Positions 1-5,754 of a stretch of 6,861 nucleotides of DNA are shown piece by piece; within the stretch, counting starts at the first letter, position 1, and every line of letters begins with the position of its first letter. Under the pieces are notes generated by a model. The model searched no databases and was not told where the DNA came from. It saw only the letters and a program-made list of their open reading frames with translations. Origin of the DNA: Actinomycetes bacterium (lineage in GTDB: Bacteria; Actinomycetota; Acidimicrobiia; Acidimicrobiales; Palsa-688). The position numbers and the translations under genes are program-made. The stretch covers positions 1 through 6,861 of the forward strand of contig JAKAXN010000245.1 of assembly GCA_021816565.1 (NCBI GenBank), given 5' to 3'.

Positions 1-42
1 CAGCCGCCGGGGGTCGTCCTCGGCGGCGATCTCGAAGTCCAT
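1..42 (-). CDS. 5' end of a divergent leftward gene, possibly an acyl-CoA dehydrogenase (partial)
   Basis: Only the first 14 codons are inside the window. Read on the minus strand from the ATG at 42-40 they give MDFEIAAEDDPRRL, and all 14 codons end in G or C, the pattern of the other genes here. A strong purine-rich ribosome binding site (GAGGGGAGGG, 58-49) lies upstream. Its GGAGG core is about 7 nt from the ATG at 42, while an in-frame ATG at 48 directly abuts the purine run, so 42 is the preferred start. From memory, an MDF start followed by an EDDPRRL-like segment resembles the N-terminus of one group of actinobacterial acyl-CoA dehydrogenases. Fourteen residues are too few to prove it. 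That this is a real gene start is fairly likely; the product is a guess. Confidence 0.55.
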   Translation of the reverse strand, partial: MDFEIAAEDDPRRL

Positions 43-48
43 GACCAT

Positions 49-58
49 CCCTCCCCTC
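49..58 (-). promoter_or_regulatory. Shine-Dalgarno sequence of the divergent gene
   Basis: On the minus strand this reads GAGGGGAGGG, strongly complementary to the 16S rRNA 3' end. It places the leftward start at 42 rather than at the in-frame ATG at 48, which would leave no spacer. Confidence 0.55.
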
Positions 59-66
59 GGCGCCGC

Positions 67-95
67 TTGCACCCGGCGGCCGCCGGGGTTATGTT
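67..95 (+). promoter_or_regulatory. Candidate sigma70-type promoter of the operon
   Basis: TTGCAC at 67-72 and TATGTT at 90-95 are separated by exactly 17 nt. The -10 box matches TATAAT at 4 of 6 positions and the -35 box keeps the TTG core. Transcription would start near 102, giving a leader of roughly 58 nt before the ATG at 160. This is a pattern match only; short boxes of this quality can occur by chance. Confidence 0.35.
72..87. repeat. Perfect 16-bp palindrome in the control region
   Basis: CCCGGCGGCCGCCGGG is identical to its reverse complement over all 16 bases. It sits in the spacer of the candidate rightward promoter. It could be an operator or a small cruciform; GC-rich DNA makes such palindromes somewhat less surprising. 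Confidence 0.5.
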
Positions 96-104
96 GCGCG
101 TAAC
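88..104. repeat. Imperfect 17-bp palindrome, GTTA-N9-TAAC
   Basis: The outer arms GTTA and TAAC pair perfectly, and 5 of 8 base pairs match around a central base. It covers the -10 boxes of both candidate promoters, a natural position for a repressor site. The symmetry alone is modest evidence. Confidence 0.35.
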
Positions 105-119
105 TGAACCCGACGTCAA
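91..119 (-). promoter_or_regulatory. Candidate promoter of the divergent gene
   Basis: On the minus strand, TTGACG (119-114) is followed after 17 nt by CAACAT (96-91). The -35 box matches TTGACA at 5 of 6 positions; the -10 box is weak at 3 of 6. The predicted start near 84 would leave about 40 nt of leader before the ATG at 42. Its -10 box overlaps that of the facing promoter, so the two would compete or share one regulator. Confidence 0.3.
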
Positions 120-123
120 GTTC
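106..123. repeat. Near-perfect 18-bp palindrome, candidate operator
   Basis: GAACCCGACGTCAAGTTC has 7 of 9 symmetric base pairs (arms GAAC/GTTC around a perfect GACGTC core). Size and form suit a TetR-type dimer, the regulator class that often controls acyl-CoA catabolism in actinobacteria. It overlaps the -35 box of the leftward promoter and lies at the expected transcript start of the rightward one. Confidence 0.45.
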
Positions 124-148
124 GGGACGGTTTCGGGCCGACAGCTCC

Positions 149-155
149 AGGGGGA
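149..155 (+). promoter_or_regulatory. Ribosome binding site of the acyl-CoA dehydrogenase
   Basis: The purine run AGGGGGA ends 4 nt before the ATG at 160. It decides that start over the in-frame upstream TTG (67) and ATG (91), whose extra residues do not look like the family N-terminus. Confidence 0.6.
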
Positions 156-159
156 ACAC

Positions 160-1305
160 ATGCTCTTCACAGAGGATCACGCGGCGTTCCGCCAGTCCGT
201 GCGGGGAGTGCTGGAACGGGAGGTGACGCCCCACGCCGACGAGTGGGAGGAAGCCGGCACGTTCCCGGCCCACGCCCTCTTCAAGGCCCTCGGCTCGGCC
301 GGGATCCTCGGCCTGGAGTACGACCCGGCCTTCGGCGGCCAGGGCGCCGACCACTCCTTCACGGTGGTCATGGGCGAGGAGCTGGGCCGCATGGGCTGCG
401 CCGGGGTGGCCATGGCCGTGTCGGTGCAGACCGACATGGCCACCCCCGCCCTGCACCGCTTCGGCAGCGACGAGCTGAAGGAGCGCTGGCTGGCCCCGGC
501 CATGCGGGGCGAGATGGTCGCCTCGATAGCCGTCACCGAGCCCGACGCCGGCTCCGACGTGGCGGCGATCCGGACCCGGGCGGTGCGCGACGGCGACGAG
601 TGGGTCATCAACGGCTCGAAGCTCTACATCACCAACGGCACCCAGGCCGACTGGCTGTGCCTGCTGGCCCGCACCTCCGACGAGGGCGGCTACCGGGGCA
701 TGTCGCAGATCGTCTTCCCGACCGCCACCCCGGGCTTCTCGGTCAGCCGCAAGCTCAACAAGCTGGGCAACCGCTGCTCGGACACCGCGGAGCTGTCGTT
801 CGTGGACGCCCGGGTACCGGTGGCCAACACCATCGGCCAGATCGGGCGGGGCTTCCAGCAGCAGATGACCCAGTTCCAGAACGAGCGGATGATCGCCGCC
901 TACAGCGCGGTGGGCGGCATGCAGCGGGCCCTGGAGCTGACCGCCGGCTACCTGAAGCAGCGCCAGGCGTTCGGCTCCCCGCTGCTCGCCAACCAGTACC
1001 TGCAGTTCCGCCTGGCCGAGCTGTCCGCCGAGGTGGACCTGCTGCGCCAGTACAACTACGCCTGCGCCGAGGCCTACCTGGCCGGGCGCGACACCACCCG
1101 GTTCGCCACCATCGCCAAGCTGAAGGCGGGCCGGCTGCAACGGGAGCTGGCCGACACCTGCCTGCAGTTCCACGGCGGTATCGGATACATGGACGAGACC
1201 TGGGTGTCGAGGTACTTCCGGGACAGCCGCCTGCTGTCCATCGGCGGGGGTGCCGACGAGGTGATGCTCCAGGTCCTGGCCCGCCTCGACGGCTTCACCG
1301 CCTAG
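160..1305 (+). CDS. Acyl-CoA dehydrogenase, isovaleryl-CoA dehydrogenase/citronellyl-CoA dehydrogenase type
   Basis: This cytosolic FAD enzyme (381 aa, normal family length) oxidises an acyl-CoA to the 2,3-enoyl-CoA and passes electrons to electron transfer flavoprotein. Visible domains are the N-terminal helical part (about 1-118), the middle beta domain (about 120-215) with AVTEPDAGSD at 124-133 and NGSKLYITNG at 151-160, and the C-terminal helical domain with QFHGGIGYMDE at 336-346. The position that carries the catalytic Glu of short/medium-chain enzymes (IYEGT) is Gly363 in SIGGGADEV (360-368). As in isovaleryl-CoA dehydrogenase, the base is instead predicted in helix G, at Glu242 of FQNERM. 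This suits a branched acyl-CoA substrate. The start is set by the ribosome binding site at 149-155 and by family alignment. It is the first gene of the operon, 9 nt before the next. The family is certain; the exact substrate is inferred. Confidence 0.93.
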   Translation: MLFTEDHAAFRQSVRGVLEREVTPHADEWEEAGTFPAHALFKALGSAGILGLEYDPAFGGQGADHSFTVVMGEELGRMGCAGVAMAVSVQTDMATPALHRFGSDELKERWLAPAMRGEMVASIAVTEPDAGSDVAAIRTRAVRDGDEWVINGSKLYITNGTQADWLCLLARTSDEGGYRGMSQIVFPTATPGFSVSRKLNKLGNRCSDTAELSFVDARVPVANTIGQIGRGFQQQMTQFQNERMIAAYSAVGGMQRALELTAGYLKQRQAFGSPLLANQYLQFRLAELSAEVDLLRQYNYACAEAYLAGRDTTRFATIAKLKAGRLQRELADTCLQFHGGIGYMDETWVSRYFRDSRLLSIGGGADEVMLQVLARLDGFTA

Positions 1306-1308
1306 GAG
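1304..1308 (+). promoter_or_regulatory. Ribosome binding site that decides a GTG start
   Basis: AGGAG overlaps the TAG stop of the dehydrogenase and lies 6 nt before the GTG at 1315, supporting that start for the second gene and linking the translation of the two. Confidence 0.65.
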
Positions 1309-1314
1309 CCCCCG

Positions 1315-2124
1315 GTGCCGGACATCGAAGAACTCTGTCGCGATCTGGCCGACGAGCAGGCGTCACTCGACGGGGTCCTCAGTACCCTCGGGCCGGGCGA
1401 CTGGGCCCGGGCCACCCCCGCCGCCGGCTGGGACGTGCGGGACAGCCTCAGCCACCTGTGCTTCTTCGAGGAGGCGGCGGCGCTGTCGGTGCGCGACCCG
1501 GAGGCCTTCGCCGAGCACCGCCGGCGGCTCCTGGAGGAGATGGCGGCGGCCGGCCCGGACACCCCGGACGTGGCCCTGGGCCGCAGCCTCGACCCCCCGG
1601 TCCTGCTGGAGCGCTGGCGGAGGGCCCGCGCCGACTACATCGCCACCGTCGTCGAGGCTGACCGTCGGGCCCGGGCGGAGGGCCGCAAGCTGCGCATCGA
1701 GTGGTACGGACCGGCCATGAGCCCGGCCAGCTTCACCACCGCCCGGCTGATGGAGGCGTGGGCCCACGGGGTGGACGTGCGCGACGCTCTGGGGCTGCCC
1801 CTGGAGGCGACGGCCCGCCTGCGCCATGTGTGCCACATCGGATTCGGCGCCCGGGCCTACTCGTTCGCGGCCCACGGCCAGTCCGACCCCGGCGACCCGG
1901 TCCGCCTCGAGGTCGAGGCGCCCGACGGAGGGACCTGGGGCTGGGGTCCCGAGGACGCCCCGGACCGCATCAGCGGCCCGGCCCTGGACGTGGCCCTGGT
2001 GTTCGCCCAGCGCCGGCACCGCAGCCGGACCAGGGTGACCGTCACCGGAGCAGTCGCCGAACGCTGGATCGCCATCGCCCAGGCCTTCGCCGGGCCGCCC
2101 ACCGTCACCGCCGCCGACCGCTGA
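1315..2124 (+). CDS. TIGR03084-family putative metal-binding protein (DinB/maleylpyruvate isomerase-like fold)
   Basis: The 269-aa soluble protein has no signal peptide or membrane segment. The N-terminal part matches the four-helix DinB/mycothiol-dependent maleylpyruvate isomerase superfamily. His47 (in SLSHL) with Glu147 and His151 (in MEAWAHG, 146-152) form the expected H...ExxxH metal triad. The rest, with WYGPAMSP (130-137), GWGPEDAPDRISGPALDV (209-226), AQRRHR (231-236) and AQAFAGPP (255-262), follows the TIGR03084 pattern as I know it. Relatives use a divalent metal, often with a thiol cofactor such as mycothiol, but I know of no established reaction for this family. GTG start with AGGAG 6 nt upstream; the next gene begins 10 nt after the stop. 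Its place between a dehydrogenase and a carboxylase suggests a role in the same acyl-CoA pathway. Family call strong, function unknown. Confidence 0.85.
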   Translation: MPDIEELCRDLADEQASLDGVLSTLGPGDWARATPAAGWDVRDSLSHLCFFEEAAALSVRDPEAFAEHRRRLLEEMAAAGPDTPDVALGRSLDPPVLLERWRRARADYIATVVEADRRARAEGRKLRIEWYGPAMSPASFTTARLMEAWAHGVDVRDALGLPLEATARLRHVCHIGFGARAYSFAAHGQSDPGDPVRLEVEAPDGGTWGWGPEDAPDRISGPALDVALVFAQRRHRSRTRVTVTGAVAERWIAIAQAFAGPPTVTAADR

Positions 2125-2134
2125 TCGGAGCTCC

Positions 2135-3778
2135 ATGACCGCACCGACGCTGCCCACCTCCATCGACCGCCGGGAACCCGAGTTCCAGGCCCGCCGCGAC
2201 GCCATGCAGGCCCTGCTGGACCAGGTCGGCGGCCTGCTCGGGCAGGCCGCCCTGGGCGGGGGCCCGGCAGCCCTGGACCGGCACCGGGCCCGGGGCAAGC
2301 TGCCGGTCCGCGAGCGGGTGGCTCTCCTGCTCGACCCGGACACACCGTTCCTGGAGATCAGCCCGCTGGCCGGCTACTACACCGACTACGCCGTCGGTGG
2401 CGGCATGGTCTGCGGGATCGGGGTGGTGGAGGGCACCGAGTGCGTGATCCTCGGCAACGACCCGACCGACCTGGGCGGGGCCATGACCAACGTGGCCATC
2501 CGCAAGCTGATGCGGGCCCTGGAGCTGGCCCGCCAGAACCGCATGCCGTACATACAGTTCGTCGAGTCGGCCGGTGGCGACCTGCGGGGCATCGGCGCGG
2601 GGGACGACCCCGAGGCGGTCATGCGCCGGAACCTCACCCACTTCGCCGAGAGCGGCCGGATGTTCCACGACATCACGGAGCTGTCGGCCATGGGCATCCC
2701 CACCGTGTCGGTGGTCTTCGGCAGCTCCACCGCCGGCGGCGCCTACCAGCCCGGGCTGTCGGACTACAACATCTTCGTCAAGGGCGGGGCCAAGGTGTTC
2801 CTCGGCGGCCCGCCTCTGGTCAAGGTGGCCACCGGCGAGGACGCCGGCGACGAGGAGCTGGGCGGCGCCGAGATGCACGCCTCGGTCAGCGGCCTGGCCG
2901 ACTACCTGGCCGAGGACGAGGTCGACGCCATCCGCATGGCGAGAGACGTCGTGGCCCACCTCAACTGGCGCAAGCAGGGGGTCGGACCGGTCGACGCCGA
3001 CCCCGATCCCCCGCTCCACGACCCCGAGGAGCTGCTCGGCATCATGCCGGCCGACCTGCGCAGCCCGGTGGACGCCCGGGAGATCATCGCCCGGGTGGTG
3101 GACGGGAGCCGCTTCGAGGAGTTCAAGCCCCGCTACGGCTCCACTCTCGTGACCGGCTGGGCCCGGATCCACGGCTTCCAGACCGGGATCCTGGCCAACA
3201 ACGGCGTCCTCTTCTCCGACTCGGCCCAGAAGGCCGCCCAGTTCATCCAGCTGTGCAACCAGGCCGGCACCCCGCTGGTCTTCCTGCAGCACATCACCGG
3301 TTACATGGTCGGCCGGGACTACGAGCGGGGTGGGATCGTCAAGCACGGCAGCCAGATGATCAACGCCCTGTCCAACTCCACCGTGCCTCACATAACCGTC
3401 ATCCTCGGGGCCAGCTACGGTGCCGGCAACTACGGGATGGGAGGCCGGGCCTTCGACACCCGCTTCGTCTTCCTCTGGCCCACGGCCAAGATCGCCATCA
3501 TGGGCCCGAAACAGATGGCGGGGGTCATGTCCATAGTCCGCCGGGAGCAGGCGGCCCGCCGGGGCCGGCCCCTCGACGAGGCGACCGAGGCGGCCGTGAC
3601 CGCAGCCGTCGAGGAGTTCGCCGAGGCCCAGTCCCTGGGGCTGTACGCCACCGGCCGGGTGGTCGACGACGGGATCATCGACCCCCGCGACACCCGCACG
3701 GTGCTCGCCATGGCGCTGTCGGCCTGCCACTCCGCCCCGGTGGAGGGGGCGGCCGGCTTCGGGGTGTTCCGGCTGTGA
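2135..3778 (+). CDS. Biotin-dependent acyl-CoA carboxylase, carboxyltransferase (beta) subunit
   Basis: This 547-aa subunit transfers the carboxyl group from carboxybiotin to an acyl-CoA. It has two crotonase-like halves. The N-half holds RARGKLPVRERV (51-62), GSSTAGGAY (196-204) and FLGGPPLVK (222-230). The C-half holds VVDGSRFEEFKP (321-332), TGYMVGR (388-394) and GASYGAGNYGMGGRA (425-439). The two glycine motifs make the oxyanion holes. Length, N-terminus and the GFGVFRL end resemble 3-methylcrotonyl-/geranyl-CoA carboxylase beta more than acetyl-/propionyl-CoA carboxylase. However, the segment after Ser145 reads AGGDLRGIG, and the stretch to GGAY is about 10 residues longer than in 3-methylcrotonyl-CoA carboxylase as I remember it. 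The ATG follows GGAG (2127-2130) by 4 nt, and the stop overlaps the alpha subunit start. Substrate is probably a branched 2-enoyl-CoA, not proven. Confidence 0.93.
   Translation: MTAPTLPTSIDRREPEFQARRDAMQALLDQVGGLLGQAALGGGPAALDRHRARGKLPVRERVALLLDPDTPFLEISPLAGYYTDYAVGGGMVCGIGVVEGTECVILGNDPTDLGGAMTNVAIRKLMRALELARQNRMPYIQFVESAGGDLRGIGAGDDPEAVMRRNLTHFAESGRMFHDITELSAMGIPTVSVVFGSSTAGGAYQPGLSDYNIFVKGGAKVFLGGPPLVKVATGEDAGDEELGGAEMHASVSGLADYLAEDEVDAIRMARDVVAHLNWRKQGVGPVDADPDPPLHDPEELLGIMPADLRSPVDAREIIARVVDGSRFEEFKPRYGSTLVTGWARIHGFQTGILANNGVLFSDSAQKAAQFIQLCNQAGTPLVFLQHITGYMVGRDYERGGIVKHGSQMINALSNSTVPHITVILGASYGAGNYGMGGRAFDTRFVFLWPTAKIAIMGPKQMAGVMSIVRREQAARRGRPLDEATEAAVTAAVEEFAEAQSLGLYATGRVVDDGIIDPRDTRTVLAMALSACHSAPVEGAAGFGVFRL
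3775..3778 (+). other. GTGA stop/start overlap between beta and alpha carboxylase subunits
   Basis: The GTG start of the alpha subunit shares bases with the TGA stop of the beta subunit. A weak purine stretch (GGGGTG, 3761-3766) lies 8 nt upstream, so initiation is probably by terminating ribosomes, which would keep the two subunits near 1:1 as an alpha6-beta6 enzyme needs. Confidence 0.75.
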
Positions 3779-5754
3779 TCTCCACCCTGCTGATCGCCAA
3801 CCGGGGAGAGATCGCCCGCCGTATCGCCCGCACCGCCGCGTCCATGGGAATCAGGACCGTGGCCGTCTACTCCGAGGGCGACCGGCACCTGCCGATCGTC
3901 GCCGAGGCCGACCGGGCGGTGGCCCTCCCGGGCCGTACCGCGGCGGAGACCTACCTGGACATCGACGCCCTGGTCGCCGCGGCGCGCACCGCCGGGGCCG
4001 ACGCGCTGCACCCCGGCTACGGCTTCCTGTCCGAGAACGCCGGGTTCGCCCGGGCGGTCATCGGTGCCGGCCTCACCTGGGTCGGTCCCCCGCCGGAGGT
4101 CATCGAGGCCATGGGGGACAAGGTGGCGGCCAAGCGGCTCATGGCCGACGCCGGGGTACCCGTGCTGCCCACCTGGGACCCGGCCGGCGGATCCGACGGG
4201 GAGGTCACCTTCCCGGTGCTGGTCAAGGCCGCGGCCGGGGGCGGCGGCAAGGGCATGCGGGTGGTGGAGTCCCCCGGGGATCTGGCCGTCGCGGTGGAGG
4301 CCGCCCAGCGCGAGTCGCGCGCCGCCTTCGGCGACGACCGGGTGTTCCTGGAGCGCTTCATCGCCTCGGCCCGCCACGTGGAGATCCAGATCCTGGCCGA
4401 CGGCCACGGCGGGGTGGTGCACTGCTTCGAGCGGGAGTGCTCCATCCAGCGCCGCCACCAGAAGATCATCGAGGAGAGCCCCTCCCCGGCCCTGTCGGCA
4501 GAGCTGCGGGACCGGATGGGGGCGGCGGCGGTCGCCGCGGCCCGGGCCGTCGGCTACCGCAGCGCCGGCACCGTGGAGTTCGTCCTCGAGCCCGACGGGC
4601 GGTTCTGGTTCCTCGAGGTGAACACCAGGCTGCAGGTGGAGCACCCGGTGACGGAGCTGGTGACCGGCCTGGACCTGGTCCGGGAGCAGCTGCGCATCGC
4701 CGGCGGCCATCCCCTCTCGGTGGGCCAGGACGACCTGCGCATCTCCGGTCACGCGGTGGAGGCCCGCCTCTACGCCGAGGACCCGGCCTCCGGCTTCCTG
4801 CCGGCCACCGGCACCCTGGTCGACTACCACCAGGCGGGGGCCCCGGCGGTTAGGTGGGACTCCGGGGTGGAGACCGGCAGCACCGTCGGGGTGGAGTTCG
4901 ACCCGATGCTGGCCAAGGTCATCGCCCACGCCCCCACCCGGGAGGAGGCGGCCGGCCGGCTGGCCCTGGCCCTGGAACGCAGCCGCATCCGGGGGGTGGT
5001 GACCAACCGGGACTTCCTGGTGACGGTGCTGCGCAGCCCGCAGTTCCTGGCCGGCGACACCACCACCGACTTCATCACCCGCGTGGCCCCCCCAATGGAG
5101 CGGCCGGTGCCCGAAGCCGAGGAGCGCACCGCGGCGGTGGCCGCGGCGCTGGCCCTGCGGCACCGCCGCCGGGAATCGGCCCGGGTGCTGCGCAGCCTGC
5201 CGGCCGGGTGGCGCAACAGCGTCATGCCGCCCGAGAGGCTGGTGCTCCACCGGGCCGGGGCCGATCTCACCGTCGAGTACCGGCCCCGCCGCGACGGCGG
5301 CCTGGACTTCTCGATCGCCGCATGGTCGGGACCGGTGGCCTCGGTCCGGGTCACCGCCGCCGGGTCCGGATGGGACGTGTCGTTCGAGGCCGACGGCCAG
5401 GCCCACCACCTCCACGTCCTGGCCGACGGCTCCCACCTGTACGCGCAGGGTCCCGGCGGCGACGTGCGCTTCGAGGTGGTGCCCCGCTTCCCGGTGGCCG
5501 CCGGCGGCGTGCCGGAGGGCGGCCTGGTCGCCCCCATGCCCGGCAAGGTCCTGGCGGTGGATGTGACAGAAGGCGATGCGGTGGAGGCCGGCCGGCTGCT
5601 CATGGTGGTCGAAGCCATGAAGATGGAGCACCGGGTGACCGCCCCCCACGCCGGACTGGTCACCGAGGTCCGGGCCCGGGCCGGAGACCAGGTCAACGGC
5701 GGGGACCTGCTGGTGGTGCTCGAGGCGTCGGGGACCGACGGGGTGGCCGGGTGA
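3775..5754 (+). CDS. Acyl-CoA carboxylase alpha subunit: biotin carboxylase fused to biotin carboxyl carrier
   Basis: The 659-aa protein carboxylates its own biotin with ATP and bicarbonate and presents it to the beta subunit. The biotin carboxylase part (about 1-445) starts LLIANRGEIARRI and shows HPGYGFLSEN (79-88), MGDKVAAK (113-120), the glycine-rich ATP loop AAAGGGGKGM (152-161), RRHQKIIEESPSP (226-238) and EVNTRLQVEHPVTE (281-294), all intact. A less conserved linker/BT-like domain spans about 446-580. The carrier domain (about 584-651) has APMPGKV (586-592) and the biotinylation site EAMKMEH (613-619), with the biotinyl lysine at Lys616. Length is that of 3-methylcrotonyl-CoA carboxylase alpha. 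The same frame stays open upstream to 2440, but that part is a shadow of the beta gene; the GTG at 3775 gives the canonical N-terminus. The stop overlaps the next gene. Confidence 0.94.
   Translation: MISTLLIANRGEIARRIARTAASMGIRTVAVYSEGDRHLPIVAEADRAVALPGRTAAETYLDIDALVAAARTAGADALHPGYGFLSENAGFARAVIGAGLTWVGPPPEVIEAMGDKVAAKRLMADAGVPVLPTWDPAGGSDGEVTFPVLVKAAAGGGGKGMRVVESPGDLAVAVEAAQRESRAAFGDDRVFLERFIASARHVEIQILADGHGGVVHCFERECSIQRRHQKIIEESPSPALSAELRDRMGAAAVAAARAVGYRSAGTVEFVLEPDGRFWFLEVNTRLQVEHPVTELVTGLDLVREQLRIAGGHPLSVGQDDLRISGHAVEARLYAEDPASGFLPATGTLVDYHQAGAPAVRWDSGVETGSTVGVEFDPMLAKVIAHAPTREEAAGRLALALERSRIRGVVTNRDFLVTVLRSPQFLAGDTTTDFITRVAPPMERPVPEAEERTAAVAAALALRHRRRESARVLRSLPAGWRNSVMPPERLVLHRAGADLTVEYRPRRDGGLDFSIAAWSGPVASVRVTAAGSGWDVSFEADGQAHHLHVLADGSHLYAQGPGGDVRFEVVPRFPVAAGGVPEGGLVAPMPGKVLAVDVTEGDAVEAGRLLMVVEAMKMEHRVTAPHAGLVTEVRARAGDQVNGGDLLVVLEASGTDGVAG
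5751..5754 (+). other. GTGA stop/start overlap between carboxylase alpha subunit and AtuA
   Basis: The GTG start of the AtuA gene overlaps the TGA stop of the alpha subunit by the same 4-nt arrangement as at 3775. No clear independent ribosome binding site is visible, though GGGG runs occur upstream, so translation is probably coupled. Confidence 0.75.

Larger units (their letters stand above)
43..159. promoter_or_regulatory. Divergent intergenic control region
   Basis: This 117-nt gap separates the leftward start at 42 from the dehydrogenase start at 160. The part from 89 to 160 is visibly poorer in G/C than the flanking coding DNA, as expected of a promoter. Within 72-123 there are three adjacent palindromes, and candidate promoters face both ways. 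The arrangement fits joint control of both transcription units by a dimeric repressor. No regulator gene is visible in the window, so its identity is unknown. Confidence 0.6.

Noticed and set aside
67..159. Longer dehydrogenase starting at TTG 67 or ATG 91
   Set aside because: The added 31 or 23 residues do not fit the family N-terminus, the DNA there is promoter-like and less GC-rich, and the ATG at 160 has a good ribosome binding site.
243..1661. Plus-strand 472-codon frame running across the dehydrogenase and into the TIGR03084 gene
   Set aside because: The product is an Arg/Gly/Pro-rich string with no motifs and spans the boundary between two genuine genes in other frames.
2127..2134. 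GGAGCTCC palindrome directly before the carboxyltransferase start
   Set aside because: It contains the ribosome binding site and looks like a possible switch, but an 8-bp palindrome with no loop cannot form a useful RNA hairpin and is easily due to chance.
2105..3730. Minus-strand open frame of 541 codons opposite the carboxyltransferase
   Set aside because: Low-complexity composition and complete overlap with a gene whose motifs are intact from end to end; a shadow of GC-rich codon use.
2440..3774. Apparent 445-residue N-terminal extension of the biotin carboxylase subunit, giving a 1104-residue protein
   Set aside because: The extension lies wholly inside the carboxyltransferase gene in another frame and is Arg/Pro/Gly-rich. 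The recognised N-terminus LLIANRGEIARR begins right after the GTG at 3775.
3430..5649. Minus-strand open frame of 739 codons opposite the carboxylase genes
   Set aside because: It is rich in His, Gly, Ala, Arg and Pro, matches no family I recognise, and crosses the boundary of two well-supported plus-strand genes. Such frames arise because G/C-ending sense codons seldom give antisense stops.
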